A stretch of 64,000 nucleotides of DNA from Aspidiotus rigidus (taxonomy: Eukaryota > Arthropoda > Insecta > Hemiptera > Diaspididae). Under the pieces are notes generated by a model. The model searched no databases. It was not told the DNA's origin and worked only from the letters and a program-made list of their open reading frames with translations. The position numbers and the translations under genes are program-made. The stretch lies in the NCBI GenBank assembly GCA_035079385.1, contig JAVHKY010000008.1, positions 1,844,001 to 1,908,000 on the forward strand, in the 5' to 3' direction. Below are positions 1 to 12,674 of this stretch, piece after piece (the stretch's first letter is position 1; each line of letters begins with the position of its first letter).

Positions 1-711
1 TTCTGTAGCCTAACATACAGTGCATTAAACTCTGATTCAGGGTCATCGTTTTATTTGTAAGTTAGTCTATAATATAGTAAGCTATCGTCGGCTCAGCTAC
101 GAAGTCTCACCAATTCCAAAAAAGTAGTAAACTAGCGTCATAGAGAGAAAAGGCGAAGCGTAGCATGGCATCATTGTCCTGTACTAGGCTGTTCATGTGG
201 AGGAAGTGAGCTGACAGCTGACATACAGTATGCCAAAATTATACTTCTCTAAGAATGCGTACGTACGAGCGGAGCGAGTGAGCCTATGAGCCATTCACGG
301 TGGTAGCAATTTTACAGTTGAACAGAAGATATTGGGGGTAGAAGGGCAACTCGATGTCTATATAGAGTATTGATCGAAGAGTTTTCGGACAATTGGAGCG
401 TTTGATAAGTCATCTCCAGTGCACTTTGGACCTGGGACCACTCGGTACTGATCTACTTCAAAAATAGAATTATCTGCGACCCCTACAGAGCATATCGAGT
501 TTAATAAGCTGTTTCTTTGTCTTGCTCTGAAGCACTTTACAATTTTCACTCATCTGTGAGTACATTATGTGTACTACGACTTGAATAGCTTCTTCGACTA
601 TTTCAAGTTATCTTTCAGTACTGTTCATAATCCTCTCATTTGCAGAAATAACAGAACACAAGGTTAGAAAGAAGTGGGATCTTCCCTGTATAACGATTCA
701 TCATAACTTAC
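1..711. other. Host-like non-coding DNA beside an exon
   Basis: No gene or known element is recognised here. The minus strand runs on from the donor site of the exon at 712-895, so this should be intron or downstream gene sequence. Possible acceptors on the minus strand near 547-550 and 357-360 were tried, but each continues the exon's phase into an early stop. Motifs at 1-100 resemble the GCCTAGTTTA-type dispersed repeat seen at 47.9, 55.5 and 56.3 kb. Confidence 0.4.
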
Positions 712-895
712 TTGCAAACTGCATCGACGTCCTCTTTCGAGGCTGGAAGACCGTGTTCTGTATTCTTCAAAATTGACGGCAGCTGACTTAGGCAATTTGT
801 GAGGAAATCTTTCCGTTTGCATATTTCCGCCGTTAAATTTTTGTCTCCCTCTGCCTCGAGAGGCGAAGCGTCTTTCCCCAGGCCACGTTCTATCA
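712..895 (-). CDS. Internal exon of an unidentified host gene
   Basis: This 184-bp minus-strand stretch has both splice signals in the right places. A pyrimidine-rich acceptor ending TTTTTGCAG lies just upstream (896-905 on the plus strand), and a consensus donor GTAAGT follows directly (706-711). The exon starts with two bases of a split codon, carries 60 open codons and ends with two bases of another split codon. The peptide is hydrophilic, with cysteines in KNLTAEICKRKDF, FLTNCLSQL and VDAVCK, which suggests a secreted disulfide-bonded protein. Spacing of this kind occurs in insect hemolymph glycoproteins of the DUF1397 type, but the resemblance is too weak to name the protein. It is the only place in the window where open frame, codon usage and two good splice sites coincide. 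Neighbouring exons were not found, so the gene is partial or has long introns. Confidence 0.55.
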
Positions 896-2620
896 CTGCA
901 AAAATAAATTACATAGTTATATAGAAATAATGTCTTACTAACAATTTACATGTAAATGTAAATTAATGTAATGATACTGAATGGAAACGAGAACAGTGAG
1001 ACAACCGTCGCCATGTCGGCATTCGATGCAAAGTTTCGTATCATTAACGCACCTCCTCTAGAGGTACTGACCGTTTTATAACGAAAAGGAAAAGAAGGGA
1101 GAAAAAAAAAGATGCGAAGAAAATGTACAAAAACTAAGAAACGTAAAAACATATTATTATTATTATTTGAAAATGGAATATTGTCAACGTTATATGATTT
1201 ACAGAATATGTTTAAAAGGAGGAAAAGCAGGAACCTTTGATTCGAGACTTTTATCCAATTTCGGTGCTGGCTTCGTTTCATTTCACGCATAAAAAAAAAG
1301 GAAGGACGAGATAGTACAGAAAGAAAAAATACTAATGAAATTTTCCAACGACGACATAAAATCAGCCAAGATGAACCATTAGGTAGTTTGGTTTTTTTCA
1401 TTCGAATGAATTCAAATATTCGTCTTCGCGTGTTAAATAATTACCGCGCGAGAATGAGAAACGGAATAATTCCAAATTATCTGCTGTTGCCTTTTACTCG
1501 TCTAAAAGCCTAGAAGTAAAATAAACATTTTGTTTACAGAAATTTTAATTAAGCATTCAATCTACGCGATTGGTTTCGTTCTGGTTTTCTCGACGTAAAG
1601 TGGATATACTGACGGATTTGGGACGCGTGCTATCCATCCAAATTCTTCGACGTTAACCACCCTTTATTTAATCTAATGGCATTCGACATTCACAATTTTG
1701 TTTCCGTTCATTTCCGAAGCATTTTTCGATTGTGGGCCTATGAGGATGATGGTAATTTCTATACTGCTTTATTTCGTTCGGAAGATGAACTTTTACATGC
1801 GATGGAGGTACGCACCATAATGTAAGGTTTTATTAGCTAAGAAAGTGAGCGACAATTCGGTAATGTAATTTTGAAGAAGCAACAGAAGGTGTGGGATTCT
1901 TATCTAAACCGAATTTACCTTACGGCAGGTCTGCAAAAAAATTCATAAAATTTTGCCTTCGAATGGAGCAAAAAAGACAGAAAGATCGACTCACGTAAAA
2001 GAATGGTGCGATACTTATTATTACGAGCAATAAAATTGATGTTGAAAAGAAATACTAAAAGTAATACGTTTTCTCCGGATAAAATTTCTCACTCGTTCTA
2101 TTCACCATTACTTCGTTATTACAAAATCCATGGATTGTAGTTTACGACACTGGTGATAGGAGCATTCTCTTTGTTCTCTTCTCTTCTTTTCTTTTTTTTT
2201 TCTTCCGCCTCGGCAGACTCACACAATTCCGGCCCCCGTGATTACATACCCTCACTCATTTCTCATATAACGTTTAGAATGAAAATCTGCGCCGATTCAA
2301 CTTCTCTCAAGTTATTAAGTTCTTCGTTTGTCATCAATGGTAGGTGGTTATTGTAGAATGTTGATAACAAAGTAAGCATCGGAAGATATATAATTTTACT
2401 GCGCTGCCTACCCGATAGAAAAAGGTTTATACAATGACATGACGTCATCACAACCGAAAATTTTTTTCATTATTTTTTATGGTCTCTAAACTCATTTTGT
2501 GCGGACATGAAGAGCATTGCTGTTCAGAACTAAGAAATAAGAATTAAAGAGTGAGCAAGTTTTATTTTACCAGACAGTTATAAGTCAATATTGGCAATCA
2601 GAATTCATAACTGACCTTTT
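896..2620. other. Non-coding, intron-like DNA
   Basis: AT-rich sequence upstream, in gene sense, of the minus-strand exon. It probably contains intron. The 151-codon minus ORF at 946-1401 is low-complexity (F, S and R rich) and shows no family. A pyrimidine-rich run lies at 2160-2215. Nothing else is recognised. Confidence 0.4.
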
Positions 2621-2624
2621 CCCT

Positions 2625-4250
2625 CCACTTCATCCGGAATGACGTCTCCCAGGGAGAGATTCAGAGTATTCCTTTCTTTTTAATTGACATAGACGATCTA
2701 TTAAAACTGTGTCCCCTTTCCTCTTTCCGATTTCTTCTAGATGATTTCAATGTCTCCCTCACCTCTACAAATCCCAAACGAGCTGTGCGTCTATTCCAAA
2801 TCACCCTCAATGTGGTCTCCTTGTCGCCCACGAATCGTGGATTTCATTTCTTTAGCAAGAAAAATCGTTCTATGGAGGCACTTAAATGTCTTTCCTCTTC
2901 CCCAAAGATCAGCCTCCAATCCTCTACCACATTATTTGGCCTTATCTTCGATTCCAAATACTCCTGGAATATCCACATCAAACTTCTAAAAGCCAAATGC
3001 CTGAACTCACTGAATGTGTTCAAATATTTATTCCACACTCGCACCGGTTGCAGTCGTATGCTCCTCCTTCTACTCTACAATTTATTGAAGCGCTCAAAAC
3101 TGTACTACAGATCTCTAATCTACAGACAGGCTAACAAATCCTCCAATATCAATAAAATCTGCTGTCCCACGTTTAGCCCTTGGTACCCTGCACACCAGCC
3201 CTACGCTCAGCCTATGCATTGAGATTTGTATTCCTCCCACACGATTCCATTTATAACGCCAACTTTTTTGCGTCTATGGCTCACCCCCATCTAGAATACC
3301 ATCTCAAATTAAAGCCCCCTCTCCCTATCCGCGTATCCACCCCGCCTGGGCATCCCCGACATCTCAAATTCGCCTCAAATGGCTAACTTACTGAAACCGC
3401 CCGATATGATCTACATTAGATACATCGCAGCCATTATTGCTAGTGATTTTCCCTCTCACAACCTGTGTCTTACAGATCGAGTTTCAGAACTGACCACACC
3501 TTCTTAATCGACGAGGAAGTTTTGCGCTTCCGCACGAAAAACTCTGCCTTCATAATATATTCTGCCAAACTATCTGCAATCTATTCCTGCCTCACTTCTC
3601 CCACTCCCCATAAATTCCTCCTCCTTTCCCATCTCTACTCTTTCAAGTCTGTCGTTCAGCATATTCCATTTCTCCTACACACCTTAACATTCTTCTATAT
3701 CTTCAATTGCCTTCCTCTGGATTCCTGGTCATATCGGCTTTTCAGAACACAACGCAGCGGACCTAACAGTCAAGCGAGCCCTACTCTTCTCCTCAATCGC
3801 CGATTCTCTTCCCTTCTTCTGCCTATGGCTTAAAATCTTGACATCGTTCTCTAATCATCTCATCATGGTACAACCTTTGGTCCTCTCAACCTCACAATGA
3901 ACTTTGTTCAGTCACGAAGTCCTCGATCATGGTCTTCTTCAATTCATTCTTAATGCCATAAAGAAAATCTCACAGTACGATTAAAAATTAGAAACACCTG
4001 CCTAACCCACCCGTTCCTTCTCTTTGGGCTCTCCGCTCCAAACTCAGGCCAATAATGCCATTCTGAGGAATTATCCGTCTCCCATTTTTTCTCCAGTCCA
4101 TACCTCCTAAACGTCAAAGAATCAATTTCTGTCTCCCCTCAAGCTTCATATGCTTTGTCCAACCATTCAGAGTCCACACTCTAAACTTCCTCCGGTCCAC
4201 ATTCTACAAATCCATTCAAAGAATTTTGTATTAAGGCGAAGAAATCCGGG
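2625..4250 (+). mobile_element. LINE-B relic: 3' part of RT plus RNase H of an I/Jockey-type LINE
   Basis: A decayed coding remnant is spread over several frames. It opens with the reverse-transcriptase motif-B/C region (PQGEIQSIPFFLIDIDDL, then DDFNVSLTSTNPKRA). The thumb follows (LIFDSKYSWNIHIKLLKAKC, TRTGCSRMLLLLLYN, SLIYRQANKSS). Next come RNase H signatures, including WIPGHIGFSEHNAADL around 3720-3775. A tail near 3970-4020 resembles the RLRIGHTRLTH region of other copies. The same family occurs at 23.9, 28.0, 58.8 and 59.6-61.5 kb, which supports the assignment. Frameshifts and stops rule out function. The 5' end is truncated inside the RT domain. The 3' end near 4245 abuts the dispersed GGGAACCTGTT module. 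Confidence 0.8.
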
Positions 4251-5720
4251 GAACCTGTTCCCTAGGACGAACTTGGTTTCGATATTGAAACAGAATTGAA
4301 AACCGTAATTAAATACCTTGAAACTCGAAAGTCAACATTTTTTCGAGTCAATAGTCGTTTATCTGATTCAACAATCTATCACTTCCGATAGACCAAGTCG
4401 GCTACTGGTCGACATCAGACCCCGAATCGAATCATTTTACTGACCGAAAATGAAGTCATAATCTATATCAGCTGATGATCTTCGATTGAGTTTCCCCTCT
4501 AGTTTTGAAAGCAAATCGACGAAAAATAATTGGAATTCGACGAAAAATTAGGACCTCTGAAGACTTATTCTTAGAACTGGAATATCGAGCTACATCTGAA
4601 GGGAGTGAATTTCCAAAAATTCCTACTTTTGATAGTACAAGAATTTCGGAAAGTTGTGACTTTTTAAATGAAATTAAACGAAGAACGCGGGGTACTAATA
4701 AAGTCGTCAAAATCCAATCGTTTTCATGGTCTTACATTTTAATGTCAGTTTTAAATCTACATCGATTTCTATCCTTTATTTTTATATTATTAACCAAACT
4801 TTCCATCGCCGTCGAAAATACGTGGATTTTAAATACGTACACAATCTCGGGTGTGCACCGAACCACAGGTACGCGCTAGAATTAAAGAAAAGAGGGTAAA
4901 GACGACGATTTTCAAAACAAATTTAAACGGGGAACCCAGGTGACTTAGCCCTTCTACAGGGCTAATCGGTTTCACCAATTTGAAGTTGGAGTCCTAGAGT
5001 TTAAATTTTTTCAAGTTCTTCTCTTGTCATATATATATATAGCTTCACATCCGAAATTTTATCGGGGAACCTGTTCTGTAGGGGGTTTCTTTGGAAATTT
5101 TGGGGGCCAAATATCCGGCAAAACTTGACCGTCCCTAATACAGGAGTTGAACCAGGAAAGTTTGACGCGATGGCTTCCTTAACCAGGTTAAACGAGGAAC
5201 GCAGGGAACCTGTTCTATGGGTTGAAAAAAGATACGTGATATTATCCGCATCAGAATAGCACCTTCAAGACATTAGACGTGCAATGCTTCATGCACTAAT
5301 TGGCTCAGCCCCTTCAATGAAACAGATATGCAATGCTTTAAACATTGTAAGTCCCCTCCTATCATATAAAGCGTGAGAGTGAAAATTTTCTCATGTCCCT
5401 CTCATATATAGCTCGAGAGTCGAAATTGTAACAGAAAACTTGTTTTATGGGGGGGTTCTTTGGAAAAAACGTCGGCCAGCCAGCAAAGTTCAAACCTCAA
5501 AAATTTTCTGAGTCTCCTCCTATCATATAATTATGTATATCTCGGAAGTTGACGTTTCTGTCCCCATCCTATAATATATAGCTTGGGGTTGGTGATCTGT
5601 GAAGTCATAGTTTCATGACGTCATAGGTCAGGCTCATGACGTAACAATCTGATGACGTCATATATCAGGGGTTTTTTTCAGGCCACCCCAATTGTTGAGT
5701 AGAGGTGGTGGTGGTACACA
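4246..5720. repeat. Cluster of a dispersed non-coding repeat module
   Basis: Several copies of a module found all over the window lie here. Its hallmarks are a GGGAACCTGTTC core (4250, 5064, 5207), a nearby TTAAACGAGG box (5184), the phrase CCTATCATATATAGCTCGAG with variants (5358, 5402, 5518), and TGACGTCAT palindromes (5617, 5637, 5652). No ORF or RNA structure was recognised. Whether this is a decayed transposon family or a non-autonomous element cannot be told from one window. The 124-codon ORF at 4505-4879 is not supported by any recognisable motif. Confidence 0.6.
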
Positions 5721-5825
5721 AGGAACCCAATCGGTGAGTATGAATCTGTACATGTTTTTTTATAATATTATGATGATTTTTATATTATAGTCTTTATTCT
5801 TGTCAAATAATCTCTAAGCAATTAT

Positions 5826-5854
5826 GAACTGTATATTTGGTGAACCACATATTC
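5826..5854 (+). repeat. Left terminal inverted repeat of the satellite block
   Basis: These 29 bp (core CTGTATATTTGGTGAACC) are the exact reverse complement of 8349-8377. They sit at the first unit of the satellite array, with unique-looking DNA outside. Confidence 0.85.
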
Positions 5855-8309
5855 CATAAGCAATCCTGAACCACATATTCCATAAGCAATATTGAATCAC
5901 TTATTCCATAAGTAATGCCGAACCATATATTCCGTAAGCAATGCTGAACCACATATTCCATAAGGAATGCTGAACCACATATTTCATAAGCACTGCTGAA
6001 CCACAAATTCTATAAGAAATGCAGAACCACATATTCTGTAAGGAATGCTGCACTGTTTATTTTGTGAACCGCATATTCTATAAGCAATGCTGAACCACAT
6101 ATTCTGGAAGGAATGATGAACCACATATTCCATAAGCAATACTGAACCACATATTCCATAAACAATGCTAACCACATATTCCATAAGCAATGCTGAACCA
6201 CATATTCCACAAACAATGCTGAACCACATATTCTATGAGCAATACAGAACCACATATTCCATAAGCACTGCTGAACTACATAACCTGTAACCCATGCTGA
6301 ATCCCATATTCTGTATGCAATGCTGAACAACATATTCCACAAGCAATGCTGAACCACAAATTCTATAAGCAATGCTGAACCACATATTCCATAAGCAATG
6401 CTGAACCTCATATTCTATCAACAATGCTGAACCACCTATTCCATAAACAATGCTAAACCACATATTCCATATGTAATGCTGAACCTCATATTCCGTAAGC
6501 AATGCCGAACCACATATTCCATAAGGAATGCTGAACCACATATTTCATAAGCACTGCTGAACCACAAATTCTATAAGAAATGCAGAACCACATATTCTGT
6601 AAGGAATGCTGCACTGTTTATTTTGTGAACCGCATATTCTATAAGCAATGCTGAACCACATATTCTGGAAGGAATGATGAACCACATATTCCATAAGCAA
6701 TACTGAACCACATATTCCATAAACAATGCTAACCACATATTCCATAAGCAATGCTGAACCACATATTCCACAAACAATGCTGAACCACATATTCTATGAG
6801 CAATACAGAACCACATATTCCATAAGCACTGCTGAACTACATAACCTATAACCCATGCTGAATCCCATATTCTGTATGCAATGCTGAACCACAAATTCTA
6901 TAAGCAATGCTGAACCACATATTCCATAAGCAATGCTGAACCTCATATTCTATCAACAATGCTGAACCACCTATTCCATAAACAATGCTAAACCACATAT
7001 TCCATATGTAATGCTGAACCTCATATTCCGTAAGCAATGCTGAACCACATATTCCATAAGGAATGCTGAACCACATATTTCATAAGCAATGCTGAACCAC
7101 ACATTATATGAGCAATGCAGAACCACACACCCTGTAAACCATGCTGAATCACACATTCTGTAAGCAATGTTGAAGCAGATATTCTGGAAGGAATGCTGCA
7201 CCACATATTTCAGAAAGCAATACTGAACCACATATTCCATAAACAATGCTAACCACATATTCCATAAGCAATGCTGAACCTCATATTCTATCAACAATGC
7301 TGAACCACCTATTCCATAAACAATGCTAAACCACATATTACATATGTAATGCTGAACCTCATATTCCGTAAGCAATGCTGAACCACATATTCCATAAGGA
7401 ATGCTGAACCACATATTTCATAAGCAATGCTGAACCACATATTATATGAGCAATGCAGAACCACACACCCTGTAAACCATGCTGAATCACACATTCTGTA
7501 AGCAATGTTGAAGCAGATATTCTGGAAGGAATGCTGCACCACATATTTCAGAAAGCAATACTGAACCACATATTCTGTAAGCAATGCTAAACGACATATT
7601 CCATAAGCACTGCTGAACCACAAATTCTATAAGCAATGCAGAACCACATATTCTGGAAGGAATGCTGAACCACATATTTCAGAAAGCAATACTGAACCAT
7701 ATATTCCATAAACAATGCTGAACCACATATTCCATAAGCAATGCTGAACCACATATTCCACAAACAATGCTGAACCACATATTCTATGAGCAATACAGAA
7801 CCACATATTCCATAAGCACTGCTGAACTACATAACCTGTAACCCATGCTGAATCACATATTCTGTAAGCAATGCTGAACGACATATTCCATAAGCAATGC
7901 TGAACCACAAATTCTATAAGCAATGCAGAACCACATATTCTGTAAGGAATGCTGCACTGTTTATTTTGTGAACCGCATATTCTATAAGCAATGCTAAACT
8001 ACATATTCCGGAAGGAATGCTGAACCACATGTTTCAGAAAGCAATGCTGAACCACATATTCCATAAGCAATGCTGAACCACATATTTCATAAGCAATACA
8101 GAATCACATATTCCATAAGCAATACTGAACCACATATTCCATAAGCAATGCTGAACCACATATTCTGTAAAGAATGCTGAATCACATAATCCTCAAGTGA
8201 TGCTGAACATTATATTTTGTGAATCACATACTCTGTAAGCAATGCTGCGCTGTCTATTTTGTGAACCGCATATTCTATAAGCAATGCTGAACCACATATT
8301 CCATAAGCA

Positions 8310-8377
8310 AGCATCGCTTACAGAATATGTGGTTCAGCATAGCTTGCAGAATATGTGGTTCACCAAATATACAGTTC
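8310..8377 (-). repeat. Inverted end of the satellite: two units in opposite orientation
   Basis: After about 8310 the satellite flips orientation. Two units read in reverse, and 8349-8377 exactly mirrors 5826-5854. The array therefore ends in a foldback arm and does not simply fade out. Confidence 0.85.
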
Positions 8378-8390
8378 AGCTTTGTTATGA

Positions 8391-11300
8391 TTGAATTAAT
8401 GGTTTGCCAAATCTGTGGTTTTCTTTTCCAACAAAATTTTATCGATCATCCAACAAATGGTGATTGTCCAAGGGTGAGGTTGTAATGCAAGGAGAGACAG
8501 AGTGGTGAAGCCGGACGTTTGTGAGATCTGAGCAGGAGAAGAAATCTCAAATTTACATCACTTGATCTTTTTGAACGGGCATTTCATTCCCATTTTTTGT
8601 GTTGTAGGTTCAAGAATCTCTTAGGCACATCAAACAAAATACAGCTGAATATTCCACAATAAAAATATGCTACTCAGAGAAAAACACTTTTCAACCAACC
8701 TAACAACCCTACCCTATCAGGACTAATCATCTTGCATCATAAGAACTGCGGGTGTTATATCAATACCAATTTGACTCATAGAACAGGTTCCCTGCGACCC
8801 TCGTTCAACTTCGTTAAGGAAGCCGTCGTTTTTTTCAAGTTCCGCTGTTATTATAAATATCTCCGAAGTCCAGGGCTGACGCCATAGGCCAGCCTTATGA
8901 CGTCACAATCTACATTTTTCAGATCCTACGTGCCCCGTGAAACAGGTTCCTTGCCACCCCTCGTTTAACTCCGTTGAAAAACCCGTGAGTTTCAACAGGG
9001 AAGTTGTTTTATCGGGGGCGGGGGGCGGAAGAAATGTCCGTCGTCGCCGTCCAGCCAGTCTGTAACCTCAAGGTCGTTTAGAGGTTGACCTCCTATCATA
9101 TACCTATAGCTCGGAGGTCGACATTTTCTCAAGTCCTTCTCCTATAGTATACAGTTTCAAAGTCCAAGCCTGTGACGTCACAATTTAATGACGTCATACA
9201 TTTTCTAAATCCCACGTTCCCTATAAAAGAGGTTTCCTATCACCCCTAGTTCAACTCCGTTAAAGAACCCGTGAGTTTTTCCAAGCTTTTGGCCATACAG
9301 CGCGGCGCGGCGCACAGCAAATTTCTCAAAAAACCCTTCATAGAACAGGTTCCCTGTCAAAATTTCAACTTTCGAGCTACACCGGATGAGGCCAAAAGAT
9401 GTCGTGGGAATTTGGGCTGAATATGTTCTAGCGCAAGAGCGCGGGATGTAATCGAAATGTGTATCTCAATTCTACCTTTAATTTGAGTCCTGTACGAAGT
9501 TTTAACGTCTTTTCTGAGCCGAGTAATGGATTAAAATGTGCAAAAATTGACCAATTTGCCGAAGTTCTTAAACATGAAAAATCGCTTTAACTTATATATT
9601 ATTTTATACTAGTAAAATTTAACGCTGATTCCGAGAAGCTTGAAAGTGGGGAAATTTCCGGACTCCTATTTCGGAAACCTCGGTGCTACTTCGTCCATTA
9701 TTCAATCTTCCGTAATTTTACTTTTTTCGCAGTTCCCCATTAACAATATCGTCGAATAAAATACGTGTCAAAGAGTAATAGGCGAAACGAACTACATACA
9801 AATTTTCACTCTGCATAAATAAACACGAACACTATTTCACTACTTTTAGCGACTCTCCCTCCAAAAAATATCCAACAATAAAAAATGACTAAAAGGGAAA
9901 TGTTGTACGTAGAATTTCGTGTAGCCATTTATCAGAATAAACATAGAAATATATGGAGACGAATTCTCCCGTGCAAAGTTTCAGTTATTTTTGGTAAAAC
10001 TGGTCTGTAGTTCGCGAGAAACGTCACATGAATTTTCCTAATAACACGTGTTACACAACACCATTATTCGATTTGATATATTATGACCGGATTTCTTGTA
10101 CTAATTAATATTTACCCAAATGAAATGTATGAGATTCGTAGAAGAAATTAGGGATAATTTTTCAAAAAATAAATATTGATTATATTCAGATCCCTATATA
10201 CTCTTCAAAAAAGAAACCTGCGTTAATTGTTTCTAAAAATAAAATTGAGCTCTTTGAAACAAGTTGTGGATAAAAGGAAACAATTTTCTATCAAAATCAC
10301 CGTTGGGTGAGAAAGCAAATACGTGAACTTACATGAAGAATTTTACGATACAAGCTGAACAAAGACCTAACATAATTACTTTGTTTTGTTCGAACGAAAT
10401 TTCATATCCACCTTTTAAGAAATCATAATTTCTATTCTGTACTATATATTCCTCCTTCTTCGCGAAAATAAATCCAATAAAACATACAACGAACAGTATC
10501 AATTTCAAAATCTATCGAGATCAAACAACGTATAAAACCAATCGAATACATCAGAAAATGAACTCTCTGACAAAGCGTGGGTCGCAGAAAATTAATAATA
10601 TCGAGAATGAAGAAAACGGGAGAGAAAATTATATGGAAAACAACTATAGTATATAAAAATAAATTAACTAGGAGATTCGATGAAGTTGACGAAACGACTA
10701 TAGGAGAGGAGAAAAAATGTAGAGTTAGCAGATATACGTATATACATCTACTTGAATACATATTTGTTGAGAGTTCGGAATGAACAGATGATAACACGAA
10801 AAAAGAAAATATGAAATCAGTAAATAATATAAAATTATTAAATAAAATTGCTTCGTACACGCGTTCAAATATGTTTCCGATATAGAGAATTGCGGAAGAG
10901 GAACTCGATCGTTTCACAGAAAAGAAAGGGCCTTTAGCTGTCGAATTTCGAATAAAAAAAAAGAGCCAGCAACGGAAGTAGCTTTTTTATTTTTTTTTTA
11001 TGAACATCCTATGTAAGAGCAAACATACTTGTATTCGAATAACCGCTCGTCGGCACAACTTTTGGTCTTTCAAGAAAGCGGCAAATTTTCTCAAATTTTT
11101 ACAATCGAATATAGAATAAATTCAATCTACATCTCAAAAAACCCTCAGAAGACATTTTCCGCATGGAAAATTTGGTTGATCGGTCGTAGTGTTATAAGGC
11201 GAGTTGAGTCTCGAAAATATTTCGCTAAATCACTACTCGTAAAAATAATGTCGTAAGAAAGAGGGGTGGGGAGCACTTGAAATGATTTTTTTGGAGAAGA

Positions 11301-11394
11301 GGGATTCTTTTTTTAGCGGGAACTCTCTATCCCTTTTGTTTGTTGGGGGTACTTTCAGGAAATTTTCTTCCGCGAGCGCGGGCGCGAGTGACCC
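8391..11394. other. Dispersed repeat copies and unassigned AT-rich DNA
   Basis: From 8760 to 9370 the dispersed module is present in reverse orientation. It shows ACAGGTTCCCTG-type cores near 8780, 8945 and 9350, CTCGTTTAACTCCGTT boxes and TGACGTCA sites. At about 9425-9560 there is a diverged copy of the terminal arm of the foldback element at 11,549-15,108 (TCTCAATTCTACCTTTAATT and following). From 9600 to 11,260 nothing is recognised. The 161-codon minus ORF at 10,432-10,917 is hydrophobic and lies in AT-rich DNA. It has no family signature and is not called a gene. Confidence 0.5.
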
Positions 11395-11470
11395 GAGGTT
11401 GATGACGTCATGAAGTTGATGATATCACAAAGTTGATGACGTCACGAGGTTGACGACATCACAGAGAGGG
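11395..11470. repeat. Short tandem array of CRE-like TGACGTCA sites
   Basis: Four adjacent units of about 18-20 bp read GTTGATGACGTCA with small changes (TGACGTCAT, TGATATCAC, TGACGTCAC, CGACATCAC). TGACGTCA is the palindromic binding core of CREB/ATF-type bZIP factors. Its presence in a repeat does not show regulation. The array lies in a copy of the dispersed module, immediately left of the foldback element. Confidence 0.7.
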
Positions 11471-11869
11471 GGGACTTGAAAAAATTTTGCCCCCGAGCTA
11501 TATATTATAGAAGGGGGAACTTGGAAAAATATCGACTCTCGAGCTATACAGGGTGGACCAGAACGATGTTCCCAGTTAAATGGGAGTTTGCGCTAAATCT
11601 GTCGTAGAAAAAGTTAGACGTATGGTTTAAATGTACGAATTTTGTATCTCAATTTTATCTTTAATTTGAGCCATATCCGAAGTTTCTACGACTTTTTTGA
11701 GCTGAGTTATTGACCAAAATGTGCCGAAAATTCACCAAATCGTCAGGGTTCCCAAAATAGGGCTTGAAAATTAATTAATTTACAGTATTAAACTGAATTT
11801 CGAAAATTTTAATAATTAAATTATTGTTTTTCAAGTGAATTTGGACAGGAAAAACGAAAAAAATAGTAA

Positions 11870-12470
11870 CAAAACCCTAAGAAGCACCAACATGGCTCAA
11901 TGGGCCCAAAAAGGGTCAAAATTTCCCCAAGGTGGAATATCGTTCAAACTTTTGAATTGTAAATCGATTTTCAAGTGGAATTTCGCACTGAGTCCGAAAA
12001 ACAATGTTTAAAAAATTCTTTGAAGCATCGAAACGGGTTAATGGGCCCAAAAAGGGTCAAAATTTCGCCATATTGGAAAATTGTTCAAACTTTCAAATTT
12101 TAATTCGATTTTCCAGTGGAATTTTGCGCTGAGTTCGAAAAAAATGCTCACTGAGTTCTTCGAATTACCAAGCAGGGGTTAATGGGTCCAAAAAGGGCCA
12201 AAATTTTCCCAAATTGGAACATCGTTCAAACTTTCAAATTTTAATTCGATTTTCAAACGGAATTTCGCGCTGAGTCCAAAAAAAATGCTGAAATAATACT
12301 TCGGAGCACCAAAATGGGTTGATGGGCTCGAAGAGAATCAAAATTCCTCCAAAATGAATAATTGCGTAATCTTCAAATGTTGTTTTCAATTATGGAGTAA
12401 ATTTTTGTGCCGATTCCAAAAAAAATACTGAAATGGCTTTAGATGATCTCCAAAATGAAAAATCAAAAAT
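11870..12470. repeat. Left-arm tandem repeats of about 140 bp
   Basis: The phrase GGGCCCAAAAAGGGTCAAAA and variants recurs near 11,901, 12,043, 12,184 and 12,325, giving a period of about 140 bp over four or more units. The same unit in reverse orientation forms the right-arm repeats, so the arms can fold back on each other. Confidence 0.85.
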
Positions 12471-12674
12471 TCTCATTCTACAGTAAAATTGTTGATTCAG
12501 GGGATAAAAGGAATATCGACAAGTTCGTCTTCCGTTGAGTGCTTGCAGAGTGAGAGATCGACTTGCGTCGGGTGACAGATCCGAAGAGGAAATTACAGAA
12601 ATTCTCCTCATTTGGGAATTGGAGGGAGACGACAAATTCATCTTCCGCTGAAGGTTCGCAGTGAGAGATCGACA

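Larger units (their letters stand above)
5816..8390. repeat. 26-bp satellite array with higher-order repeats and inverted ends
   Basis: About 97 tandem copies of a 26-bp unit (a clean copy is 8041-8066). Successive GCAATGCTGA boxes are 26 bp apart. Higher-order structure is plain. A block near 5941-6500 recurs with an offset of 561 bp, falling to 535 bp after loss of one unit. The block 7021-7206 recurs at 7359-7544, an offset of 338 bp, which is exactly 13 units. A variant unit reading TTTATTTTGTGAACCGCATA recurs at about 6055, 6616, 7959 and 8256. The minus strand is open in all three frames because the unit has no stop and 26 is not a multiple of three. The predicted 26-residue peptide repeat is therefore a by-product and not evidence of a gene. 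The array is bracketed by a 29-bp perfect inverted repeat. Confidence 0.95.

Noticed and set aside
946..1401. 151-codon minus ORF near the host exon
   Set aside because: Low-complexity F/R/S-rich sequence, with no acceptor or donor in phase with the exon at 712-895.
5803..7923. Many overlapping minus-strand ORFs encoding a 26-residue repeat (WFSIAYGICGS, EYVVQHCL)
   Set aside because: They are shadows of the 26-bp satellite. The unit lacks stops in all three minus frames, and a random 26-mer has a fair chance of that. The same peptide appears in every frame, and there is no start, splice or codon-bias evidence.
10432..10917. 161-codon minus ORF, hydrophobic, possibly a membrane protein
   Set aside because: AT-rich composition yields F/I/L-rich frames by chance; no receptor motif, splice sites or homologous pattern could be seen.
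11395..11470. CRE-type enhancer
   Set aside because: The TGACGTCA sites belong to a repeat found all over the window. No nearby promoter or gene supports a regulatory role.
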